From contig NC_091374.1 of NCBI RefSeq assembly GCF_038502225.1, positions 6,703,538-6,767,537 on the forward strand: a stretch of 64,000 nucleotides of DNA, in the 5' to 3' direction. Each line of letters opens with the position of its first letter. Position 1 is the stretch's first letter. Positions 38,189-50,100 of this stretch are shown here, piece by piece. This stretch comes from Cherax quadricarinatus. Lineage: Eukaryota; Arthropoda; Malacostraca; Decapoda; Parastacidae. The notes under the pieces were generated by a model. It searched no databases, had not been told where the DNA came from, and saw only the letters and a list, made by a program, of their open reading frames with translations. The position numbers and the translations under genes were made by a program.

Positions 38189-41100
38189 GTAAGTGTGGTG
38201 GTGATGGTAGTGGGCATGAAGTGGTAGTGAGAAAGGGGTGGATAGTGGGGGTTGCAGTGATGGTAGTGGGCATGAAGTAGTAGTGAGAAAGGGGTGGATA
38301 GTGGGGGTAGCGGTGATGGTAGTTTACCTGGAGTTTACCTGGAGTTTACCTGGAGAGAGTTCCGGGGATCAACGCCCCCGCGGCCCGGTCTGTGACCAGG
38401 CCTCCTGGTGGATCAGAGCCTGATCAACCAGGCTGTTACTGCTGGCTGCACGCAAACCAACGTACGACCCACAGCCTGGCTGGTCAGGAACCGACTTTAG
38501 GTGCTTGTCCAGTGGGCACGAAATACGTAGTAGTGAGAAAGGGGTGGATAGTGAGGATTGTAGTGATGGTAGTGGGCAAGAAGTGGTATTGAGAATGGGT
38601 GGATAGTGGGGGGTTGTGGTGGTGATGATGGTAATGGTCATGAAATAGTAGTGAGAAAGGGAGAATAGTGGGGGTTGTGGTGATGGTGGTGGGCATGAAG
38701 TGATAGTGAGAAAGGGAAAATAGTTGGGGTTGTGGCGATGGTAGTTGGCATGAAGTGGTAGTGAGAAAGGGAGAATAGTGGGGGTTGTGGTGATGGTAGT
38801 TGGCATGAAGTGGTAGTGAGAAAGGGAGAATAGTGGGGGTTGTGGTGATGGTGGTGGGCATGAAGTGGTAGTGAGAAAGGGAGAATAGTGGGGGTTGTGG
38901 CGATGGTAGTTGGCATGAAGTGGTAGTGAGAAAGGGAGAATAGTGGGGGTTGTGGTGATGGTAGTTGGCATGAAGTGGTAGTGAGAAAGGGAGAATAGTT
39001 GGGGTTGTGGTGATGGTAGTTGGCATGAAGTGGTAGTGAGAAAGGGAGAATAGTTGGGGTTGTGGTGATGGTAGTTGGCATGAAGTGGTAGTGAGAAAGG
39101 GAGAATAGTGGGGGTTGTGGTGATGGTGGTGGGCATGAAGTGGTAGTGAGAAAGGGAGAATAGTGGGGGTTGTGGTGATGGTAGTTGGCATGAAGTGGTA
39201 GTGAGAAAGGGAGAATAGTGGGGGTTGTGGTGATGGTGGTGGGCATGAAGTGGTAGTGAGAAAGGGAGAATAGTGGGGGTTGTGGTGATGGTAGTGGACA
39301 TGAAGTGGTAGTGAGAAAGGGAGAATAGTGGGGGTTGTGGTGATGGTAGTTGGCATGAAGTGGTAGTGAGAAAGGGAGAATAGTGGGGTTGTGGCGATGG
39401 TGGTGGACATGAAGTGTACTGATACTTCATAAAGTGATGATTTTTACTCATTCTGTCTTTCATGATAAGCTTCGCTCCATATATTGCCACATACGTATGT
39501 ACAATGTACATATATAGTTTAGTGTGTCTCCATGAATATACTAATACAGTCATAATAATATACAGTACCATACTATATTTCTGCATCTGGCATACATGCA
39601 GTAGTTGTGTCCAGCTAATTTAGAATTTTAATAAAACAAATTTGATAGTATTGATCCAGTGTTTTCACTGCAGTGCATAACACCTTTCCGAAGTTTGGTG
39701 CTGGCTGCTGAAACTCGTCGAGAGATGGAGGAATGGATTGCTGCCCTCAAGTCTGCAAACACCACTACCCACTATTATGAGGTACATTTGATGTTGACCG
39801 TAATGTAAACCAGTGCTTCTTAAACATTATGTTGCAACCCCCTAAATATGCTTTTAAAAGTTTGTAGGCATTGTTGTAGCAGAGCGACATAAGTATAAAA
39901 AAAAATTTGATTTTTTTTTTATTGACACATCGGCCGTTTCCCACCGAGGCAGGGTGTCCCGAAAAAGAAAAACTCTCTTCATTATTCACTCCATCACTGT
40001 CTTGCCAGAGGCATGCTGACACTACAGTTATAAAACTGCAACATTAACACCCTGCTTCAGAGTACCGGCACTGTACTTCCCATCTTCATCTTCAGGAATC
40101 AAGTCTGGCCTGCCAGTTTCCTTGAATCCCTTCATAAATGTTACCTTGCTTACACTCCAACAGCACGTCAAGTCCTAAAAACCATTTGTCTCCATTTGCT
40201 CCTATCTAACACGCTCACACACGCTTGCTGTAAGTCCAAGTCCCTTGCACACAGAGCCTCCTTTACCCCCTCCAACCTCTCCTAGGCCGACCCCTACCCT
40301 GCCTTCCCTCCACTACAGATTTATACACTCTTGTCATTCTATTTTGTTCCATCCTTTCTACATGTCCGAACCATCTCAGTAACCCCTCCTCAGCCCTCTG
40401 GATAATAGTTTTGGTAATCCCGCACCTCCTCCTAATCTCCAAACTACAGATTCTCTGCATTATATTCACACCACACATTGCCCTCAGACATGACATCTCC
40501 ACTACCTCCAGCCTTCTCCTTGTTGCAACATTCACCACCCATCCCTCACACCCATACAAGAGCATTGGTATAACTATGCTCTCAAATTGAAATATGTAGC
40601 AAGTATTATTTTTTGTTTTCTATTAACACATTGGCCATTTCCCACCGGGGCAGGGTGACCTGAAAAAGAAGAAACTTTCATTTGTTACTCATTCCGTCTG
40701 TGTCTTGCCAGAAGTGTGCCTACACTGCAGTTCAAAATAGCAAGTAATGGGAACAAATAAAGCATGACATGTTTGAACTGTATTATCCAAAGTACATGTT
40801 ATTTTTTATTTTATTATTTTATTATCACACTGGCCGATTGCCACCAAGGCAGGGTGGCCCGAAAAAGAAAAACTTTCACCATCATTCACTCCATCACTGT
40901 CTTGCCAGAAGGGTGCTTTACACTACAGTTTTTAAACTGCAACATTAACACCCCTCCTACAGAGTGCAGACACTGTACTTCCCATCTCCAGGACTCAAGC
41001 CTGGCCTGCCAGTTTCCCTGAATCCCTTCATAAATGTTACTTTGCTCACACTCCAACAGCACGTCAAGTATTAAAAACCATTTGTCTCCATTCACTCCTA

Positions 41101-44100
41101 TCAAACACGCTCACGCATGCCTGCTGGAAGTCCAAGCCCCTCGCACACAAAACCTCCTTTACCCCCTCCCTCCAACCTTTTCTAGGCCGACCCCTACCCC
41201 GCCTTCATTCCACTACAGACTGATACACTCTTGAAGTCACTCTGTTTCGCTCCATTCTCTCTACATGTCCGAACCACCTCAACAACCCTTCCTCAGCCCT
41301 CTGGACAACAGTTTTGGTAATCCCATACCTCCTCCTAACTTCCAAACTACGAATTCTCTGCATTATATTCACACCACACATTGCCCTCAGACATGACATC
41401 TTCACTGCCTCCAGCCTTCTCCTCGCTGCAACATTCATCACCCATGCTTCACACCTATATAAGAGCGTTGGTAAAACTATACTCTCATACATTCCCCTCT
41501 TTGCCTCCAAGGACGAAGTTCTTTGTCTCCACAGACTCCTAAGTGCACCACTATACTATATATATTTTTAATGAGATTCATATACTTACACAGTACGTGT
41601 TTTGGTATAAGAGCTCAGTGTCAGGCATAATACAGCATCAGAAATGTCATTTTGAAGATTTTCATTGTATAACCCTCTATGGGTTTACTGCTCTCCATAT
41701 ATGATAATAATTATTTTGAAGTATTTTCATAAAGTCTTTTTTTTTTTTTGGAAATGCAGTTGACATAAAAGACATAAGGATGTCCACTGTAGATTTTAGA
41801 ATTACAAATTAATTTTGAACCTAGTAACTGAAATTTTATACTTCATCTTGAATCCTAAAATTATTGTAGTTTCAAAAATATTTTCATAAAGTATATGATT
41901 TTGAGTGAATTTGGTGATAATATATTGTAAAGTTACCTTTATTTCCATTCAAGGAAATTACTCCACGAGATGTGAAGATTCTTAATGATTTGATGAACTT
42001 TGAATTAGCTCAAATTCCTGGGGTATACCTGGAGGAGGTTATGGGGGTCATGCCTCCATGACTCAGCAGTATACAGATACATAATTTAGTTTACATGTGA
42101 TAAAATATTGTTAGGCACAAAAAGAAGTCACTAGGATGCAGTGCATATTGGGAGTTACTTAAAGCTACAGTAGCAAGTTCCCAAGACAAACATTCTTAAT
42201 AAGAATAGTGTAACTTATGAGCATTTTTAAGACACAAGTTCCCAAGACAAACATTCTTAATAAGAATAGTGTTACTTATGAGCATTTTTAAGAAACAAGT
42301 TCCCAAGACAAACATTCTTAATAAGAATAGTGTTACTTATGAGCATTTTTAAGACAGAGCTATATCATGAAGATGAATGTATAATGCCAGCAAAGAAAAT
42401 GATTATCACAAGTGGATTACATGTAATCATGATCAACGGAAAAAGGTAATGGGAGGGTCAAGAAAGGGAGAAGGGATTATTTATTACACTGATCATGATT
42501 ACATGTAATCATGATCAACGGAAAAAGGTAATGGGAGGGTCAAGAAAGGGAGAAGGGATTATTTATTACACTGATCATCAAAGTGTGGTTAAACCAGGTG
42601 TAACTAGTTTCCCATGAGTTTGAACCCCTTGATGGTGAGTTAAGAAACCATGTCTAGTTTAAATTTATTATCTGAGTTGTGTTTACCCTACTTAAGTGTT
42701 TTGATTGTTTTTTTTTTTAACACCAAGTGTCTCCCACTGAGGCAGGGTGACCCGAAAAAGAAGTAATTAAAGCTTTTTTTCTTTTTACATTTAATAATTT
42801 ATATAGGAGAATGGGTTACTAGCCCCTTGCTCTTGGCATTTTAGTTACCTCTTACTAAACATGTGGCTTAGGGAGGAAGGATCTTTCTTTGCTTCCCCAT
42901 GGAAATTATTTTTATTTACATTTAGTAATTGCTGGTGTTTTTCTTCTTACAGGGAGCAGACCAGGTTCACTCTCTACTCTCAGGCCAACATAACTGGTAT
43001 GCTACATCACATGCTCGGCCCACATATTGCAATGTGTGCCGGGAGGCCCTCTCAGGTAATCATGTTTGTAATTATTTTTTGTATTTTGAGGACCAGAGCT
43101 ATTCTTGTAATGTCCTGTCTTCAGTATTTAGTCTGTCAGATAATTTTTGTAAATGTTTAGTGGCTTGGTCAAGGCCTGGGCTGCGGAGGAATTGAACCCC
43201 GGAACACCCTCCAGGTAGACTACCTCATCTTGTGACCCAATCATTGTTCTACCACTTCATGTTTCGAGCTGTGTCTTGTATCACCTCCAGTCTGCTAAAG
43301 GTTAAAATATGAGATATCTCTTAGTGAAGTATATTAAATACATTACTGTATGTTTATTGGAAAATAAAAGCTCAGAATAAAATATGGCGGGAAGAAGAAT
43401 TAGAGGTTCTCTAATAATCTTTGTACAGTACTATGTATGTATATAGAAAGATACAATGTAAGGAGTGTGACCTCACGTTAGGTACGCTCGTTTAAGACAA
43501 ATTTCCCAAACTACTCATGCCTCTTTGTGTTAATGGACACTGACAGCAATAGCAGTGATACTATTGTACATTTTTAACTACATATGGCTAAGGGTTGAAA
43601 CTGAGTTGTGGAGAGGAATAATGTTTGTACTGCAGCTGTAATTAAGTACTGTTAGTTTACATTAAGAAGGAATGTATGATAAGATGTAAGGTGAAGCTGC
43701 TGCTTTTTAAAACAAATGGAAAAGATTGTAGAGTTTTCAGTGTAAGATTATGAAGTGCTCTAGCATTATAGAAACATCTGTTTGTTTCTTCCTTATTACA
43801 ATAAGTTTAATGAGGGACATTGTTGCACTTTGTCCAGTGATTTCACAGATTATAAATAAGATTAACTCTTAAATTGTCCAAATGTAGATCTATATTTGCA
43901 CGAGTAGTGCTCCGAACGCAGATCTACATTTTTTTACATTGTTTCTTATGGAGAAAATTAAGGTTGGAGCACTATGCGCACAAATATAGGTCTATGTTTG
44001 GACAGTTTAAGCATTAATAGAGTATAGTTACTATAAAAAAAAGTAATATGGTTGCTGTAAATATTAAGACACTCTCTTTATGTTTCTTTTGCTTGTAACA

Positions 44101-47100
44101 GGAGTAACATCACATGGCCTAAGTTGTGAGGTGTGTAAGTTAAAGGCACATAAGCGTTGTGCAGCCAAAGCGCTCAACAATTGCAAGTGGACTACCCTGG
44201 CCTCTGTAGGAAAGGATATTATTGAGGATGAAGAAGGGGTGAGTATTATATGGTAGACTTAAGCATGATTATATCCTAATGCAGGTAGAACCCATTTTAC
44301 TACAGGGTTAGGTTCCAACAAAACAAGGTCGTAAAATGAAGTCGTAAAACAAGATCACTTTATAATGTAATTATATCAGTGTTTGTGATGGCTTTCAGAA
44401 TGTTATACAACTTCCAGTAGTCCCCCACAGTTATATCAGACTGCACAACCTCAGCAGCCCCTTTGAAAGTCATACACAAATAATTTTTTCAATTACAGTG
44501 GACCCCCCGGTTTACGATCAGCTCCCAGTGCGACCAATTATGGAAGTGTATTTATGTAAGTGCATTTGTATGTGTATGTGTATGTGTAAATTCAAGAATT
44601 ATGTGGATTAAAGTAAAGGTTGGATGCAAAAAGTGGGTCATAATAAGCGTGTATGCACCTGGAGAAGAGAGGAATGTAGAGGAGAGAGAGAGATTTTGGG
44701 AGATGTTAAGTGAATGTATAGGAGCCTTTGAACCAAGTGAGAGAGTAATTGTGGTAGGGGACCTGAATGCTAAAGTAGGAGAAACTTTTAGAGAGGGTGT
44801 GGTAGGTAAGTTTGGGGTGCCAGGTGTAAATGATAATGGGAGCCCTTTGATTGAACTTTGTATAGAAAGGGGTTTAGTTATAGGTAATACATATTTTAAG
44901 AAAAAGAGGATAAATAAGTATACACGATATGATGTAGGGCGAAATGACAGTAGTTTGTTGGATTATGTATTGGTAGATAAAAGACTGTTGAGTAGACTTC
45001 AGGATGTACATGTTTATAGAGGGGCCACAGATATATCAGATCACTTTCTAGTTGTAGCTACACTGAGAGTAAAAGGTAGATGGGATACAAGGAGAATAGA
45101 AGCATCAGGGAAGAGAGAGGTAAAGGTTTATAAACTAAAAGAGGAGGCAGTTAGGGTAAGATATAAACAGCTATTGGAGGATAGATGGGCTAATGAGAGC
45201 ATAGGCAATGGGGTCGAAGAGGTATGGGGTAGGTTTAAAAATGTAGTGTTAGAGTGTTCAGCAGAAGTTTGTGGTTACAGGAAAGTGGGTGCAGGAGGGA
45301 AGAGGAGCGATTGGTGGAATGATGATGTAAAGAGAGTAGTAAGGGAGAAAATGTTAGCATATGAGAAGTTTTTACAAAGTAGAAGTGATGCAAGGAGGGA
45401 AGAGTATATGGAGAAAAAGAGAGAAGTTAAGAGAGTGGTGAAGCAATGTAAAAAGAGAGCAAATGAGAGAGTGGGTGAGATGTTATCAACAAATTTTGTT
45501 GAAAATAAGAAAAAGTTTTGGAGTGAGATTAACAACTTAACTAAGCCTAGAGAACAAATGGATTTATCAGTTAAAAATAGGAGAGGAGAGTTATTAAATG
45601 GAGAGTTAGAGGTATTGGGAAGATGGAAGGAATATTTTGAGGAATTGTTAAATGTTGATGAAGATAGGGAAGCTGTGATTTCGTGTATAGGGCAAGGAGG
45701 AATAACATCTTGTAGGAGTGAGGAAGAGCCAGTTGTGAGTGTGGGGGAAGTTCGTGAGGCAGGTAAAATGAAAGGGGGTAAGGCAGCTGGGATTGATGGG
45801 ATAAAGATAGAAATGTTAAAAGCAGGTGGGGATATAGTTTTGGAGTGGTTGGTGCAATTATTTAATAAATGTATGGAAGAGGGTAAGATACCTAGGGATT
45901 GGCATAGAGCATGCATAGTTCCTTTGTATAAAGGCAAAGGGTACAAAAGAGAGTGCAAAAATTATAGGGGGATAAGTCTGTTGAGTATACCTGGTAAAGT
46001 GTATGGTAGAGTTATTATTGAAAGAATTAAGAGTAAGATGGAGAATAGGCGTATGAAAGATGAGGTGAATCATAGAATTGATGAGGGAAAAAGAGTGAGT
46101 GGTGCACTTAGGAGTCTGTGGAGACAAAGAACTTTGTCCTTGGAGGCAAAGAGGGGAATGTATGAGAGTATAGTTTTACCAACGCTCTTATATGGGTGTG
46201 AAGCGTGGGTGATGAATGTTGCAGCGAGGAGAAGGCTGGAGGCAGTGGAGATGTCATGTCTGAGGGCAATGTGTGGTGTGAATATAATGCAGAGAATTCG
46301 TAGTTTGGAAATTAGGAGGAGGTGCGGGATTACCAAAACTGTTGTCCAGAGGGCTGAGGAAGGGTTGTTGAGGTGGTTCGGACATGTAGAGAGAATGGAG
46401 CGAAACAGAATGACTTCAAGAGTGTATCAGTCTGTAGTGGAAGGAAGGCGGGGTAGGGGTCGGCCTAGGAAGGGTTGGAGGGAGGGGGTAAAGGAGGTTT
46501 TGTGTGCGAGGGGCTTGGACTTCCAGCAGGCATGCGTGAGCGTGTTTGATAGGAGTGAATGGAGACAAATGGTTTTTAATACTTGACGTGCTGTTGGAGT
46601 GTGAGCAAAGTAACATTTATGAAGGGATTCAGGGAAACCGGCAGGCCGGACTTGAGTCCTGGAGATGGGAAGTACAGTGCCTGCACTCTGAAGGAGGGGT
46701 GTGAATGTTGCAGTTTAAAAACTGTAGTGTAAAGCACCCTTCTGGCAAGACAGTGATGGAGTGAATGATGGTGAAAGTTTTTCTTTTTCGGGCCACCCTG
46801 CCTTGGTGGGAATCGGCCAGTGTGATAAAAAAAAAAAAAAAAATGGAGAATAGGATAGCAGATGAACAAGGAGGCTTTAGGAAAGGTAGGGGGTGTGTGG
46901 ACCAGGTGTTTACAGTGAAACATATAAGTGAACAGTATTTAGATAAGGCTAAAGAGGTCTTTGTGGCATTTATGGATTTGGAAAAGGCGTATGACAGGGT
47001 GGATAGGGGGTCAGTGTGGCAGATGTTGCAGGGGGGTGGTGTAGGAGGTAGGTTACTGAAAGCAGTGAAGAGTTTTTACGAGGATAGTGAGGCTCAAGTT

Positions 47101-50100
47101 AGAGTATGTAGGAAAGAGGGAAATTATTTCCCAGTAAAAGTAGGCCTTAGACAAGGATATGTGATGTCACTGTGGTTATTTAATATATTTATAGATGGAG
47201 TTGTAAGAGAAGTAAATGCGAGGGTCTTGGCAAGAGGCGTGGAGTTAAAAGTTAAAGAATCACACATAAAGTGGGAGTTGTCACAGTTGCTCTTTGCTGA
47301 TGACACTGTGCTCTTGAGAGATTCTGAAGAGAAGTTACAGAGATTGGTGGATGAATTTGGTAGGGTGTGCAAAAGAAGAAAATTAAAAGTGAATACAGGA
47401 AAGAGTAAGGTTATGAGGATAACAAAAAGATTGGGTGATGAAAGATTGGATATCAGATTGGAGGGAGGGAGTATGGAGGAGGTGAATGTATTCAGATATT
47501 TAGGAGTGGACGTGTCAGCGGATGGGTCTATGAAAGATGAGGTGAATCATAGAATTGATGAGGGGAAAAGGGTGAGTGGTGCACTTAGGAGTCTGTGGAG
47601 ACAAAGAACTTTGTCCTTGGAGGCAAAGAGGGGAATGTATGAGAGTATAGTTTTACCAACGCTCTTATATGGGTGTGAAGCATGGGTGATGAATGTTGCA
47701 GCGAGGAGAAGGCTGGAGGCAGTGGAGATGTCGTGTCTGAGGGCAGTGTGTGGTGTGAATATAATGCAGAGAATTTGTAGTTTGGAAGTTAGGAGGAGGT
47801 GCGGGATTACCAAAACTGTTGTCCAGAGGGCTGAGGAAGGGTTGTTGAGGTGGTTCGGACATGTAGAGAGAATGGAGCGAAACAGAGTGACTTCAAGAGT
47901 GTATCAGTCTGTAGTGGAAGGAAGGTGGGGTAGGGGTCGGCCTAGGAAAGGTTGGAGGGAGGGGGTAAAGGAGGTTTTGTGTGCAAGGGGCTTGGACTTC
48001 CAGCAGGCATGCGTGAGCGTGTTTGATAGGAGTGAATGGAGACAAATGGTTTTTAATACTTGACGTGCTGTTGGAGTGTGAGCAAAGTAACATTTATGAA
48101 GGGGTTCAGGGAAACCGGCAGGCCGGACTTGAGTCCTGGAGATGGGAAGTATAGTGCCTGCACTCCGAAGGAGGGGTGTTAATGTTGCAGTTTAAAAACT
48201 GTAGTGTAAAGCACCCTTCTGGCAAGACAGTGATGGAGTGAATGATGGTGAAAGTTTTTCTTTTTCAGGCCACCCTGCCTTGGTGGGAATTGGCCAGTGT
48301 GATAATAAAAAAAAAAAATTGTATGTGTATGTTTGGGGGTCTGAAATGGACTAATCTAATTCACAATATTCCTTATGGGAACAAATTCGGTCAGTACTGG
48401 CACCTGAACATACTTCTGGAATGAAATAATATCGTAAACCGGAGGTCCACTGTATTTAGGTAATTTTGAAAAGGTCGTTAATGTGAAAAGTCGTAAAATA
48501 AACCATCGTAAGATAGGACCTACTTGTATTATGAAATACTAAAACATTATGGAAAAATCTATTTATTTCTGCTGTTAAAAGAACATAAAAAAATGTGAAG
48601 CATTGTTTTATTCAGGAAAACATAATTTTTCTAAGGTTTCAGTCCATGATTGCGCCTCATGAGATGGTTATGACAGTAAGAGTTCCATGAGCACTGGCAG
48701 GGGATTTTCCAAGATGTATTATATATGCTTCATTACTGCAGTAGAACCTCGGTGCCCGAACAGCTCCCTACTTGAACAATTCAGTATTTGAATACTTTGT
48801 TCGGTAAAAAAATCGCTCGGAAGTCAACCGTTTGCTCAGCACTTGACCAAACAGACACGACCTGCCGGAACTTCACTGTAAACTATTTGGTGTTTCTTCG
48901 CATTCTTTAGTGTTTTTTATATTATTTGTATAAGTGAGTCACCATGGGGCCTACGAAGATTAGTGATAACATCCAACCAAAAAGAAAATTGGCTGCGAAA
49001 AATTCATTCAGTACTTGAACAGATCGACACTTGAACAGCCTTCTGGAATGAATTAAGTTCGAGTACTGAGGTTCCACTGTATAGTTTTACTGCAGATGTT
49101 ATACCAGAACTCCATATAGACCAATGATCTTATTTAAGGACTTTAGGAAATACAGTGGACCCCCGGTTAACGATATTTTTTCACTCCAGAAGTATGTTCA
49201 GGTGCCAGTACTGACCGAATTTGTTCCCATAAGAAATATTGTGAAGTAGATTAGTCCATTTCAGACCCCCAAACATACACGTACAAACGCACTTACATAA
49301 ATACACTTACATAATTGGTCGCATTCGGAGGTAATCGTTATGCGGGGGTCCACTGTACTGTATAAATAAGCCTAGAGAGCCATCAAAAATTTATAATTTC
49401 AACAATCTTACTATCCTATAACAGTCTTTTTGACTTCATATGCTGTTATTTCTTGTGCAGTACCTACCACCATCTTGAACAAAATTGCATCATACCTATA
49501 ATCAGTTTTGAGAGTTGTTCTACTCTGGAAGGCCGGCATGAGGCCAGACTTCAACCATAATTAATACAAGAACTAAAAGATCATATTTTGTACTTTCACA
49601 GAACCTTGCAATGCCCCATCAGTGGCTGGAAGGAAACTTACCTGTATCTGCCAAGTGTGCTGTTTGTGAAAAGACTTGTGGCTCTGTTCTCAGGTAAGTG
49701 AGGTAACTAATGGTGATAGCCTGTTTGTAGTTACTGGAGCACAATTAAGCTTGTGATATCCCACCCTCAGTATTTAGTCTGCCATAAAAAAAAAAATTAA
49801 AGTTTCCAGTGGCTGTGGCACTCACTGTGGTATCTCCTCAGTTAGTCAAGTTCATTCATCTTCCTCTCTCTTCACAAAAAAAACTTTATAGAGTCTTCTC
49901 AGTTACTCTTATTTCTTAGTTTGTAATTATATCCTATTGTTATGCCTGTTGGAAGTACAGTATTGCTTTTTTTATCTGATTTATTATTTTTAATTAGATA
50001 GGTAAAATTGTCTTGTAGTTGTTTTGCTGTTGCCAAGTAACAGTGTGAATGAGGCTTTTGGTATATTCTAAGGTAGGCAAGAAAATCTACAGTTCTCTAT

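Larger units (their letters stand above)
44580..48318 (+). mobile_element. RTE-like LINE with nested self-copy
   Basis: Flanked by the 14-bp direct repeat ttgtatgtgtatgt (44566-44579 and 48319-48332), a target-site duplication. It encodes endonuclease, RT and C-terminal domain, then a 3' UTR with ggccaccctgccttggtggg and a gataataaaa A-rich tail. It is 5'-truncated within the endonuclease, since the frame is open to 44580. It carries a 793-bp nested insertion (46050-46842). Sense orientation to the DGK gene. Confidence 0.92.
44496..48452. mobile_element. Second TIR element (cagtggaccccc type) split by a LINE
   Basis: Ends cagtggaccccccggtttac and, reversed, cagtggacctccggtttacg, flanked by TA on both sides. 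Own sequence is 44496-44579 plus 48319-48452. An uninterrupted relative in opposite orientation at 49153-49355 shows what it looked like without the LINE. Confidence 0.88.
44282..48526. mobile_element. Outer TIR element, host of the nest
   Basis: Left end caggtagaacccattttact; right end, reversed, caagtaggtcctatcttacg. Right flank is TA; the left is TG, probably mutated. Own sequence is only 44282-44495 and 48453-48526, including gtcgtaaaa motifs on both sides. The rest is the second element. Pogo/Tigger-like non-autonomous element. Confidence 0.65.

Noticed and set aside
38369..39586. 405-codon Pro/His-rich minus-strand ORF
   Set aside because: Translation of the 55-bp minisatellite continuing into a LINE 3' end; antisense to the DGK intron.
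40798..41560. Target-site duplication around the minus-strand LINE at 40798
   Set aside because: No direct repeat longer than a few A/T bases could be matched at the two ends.
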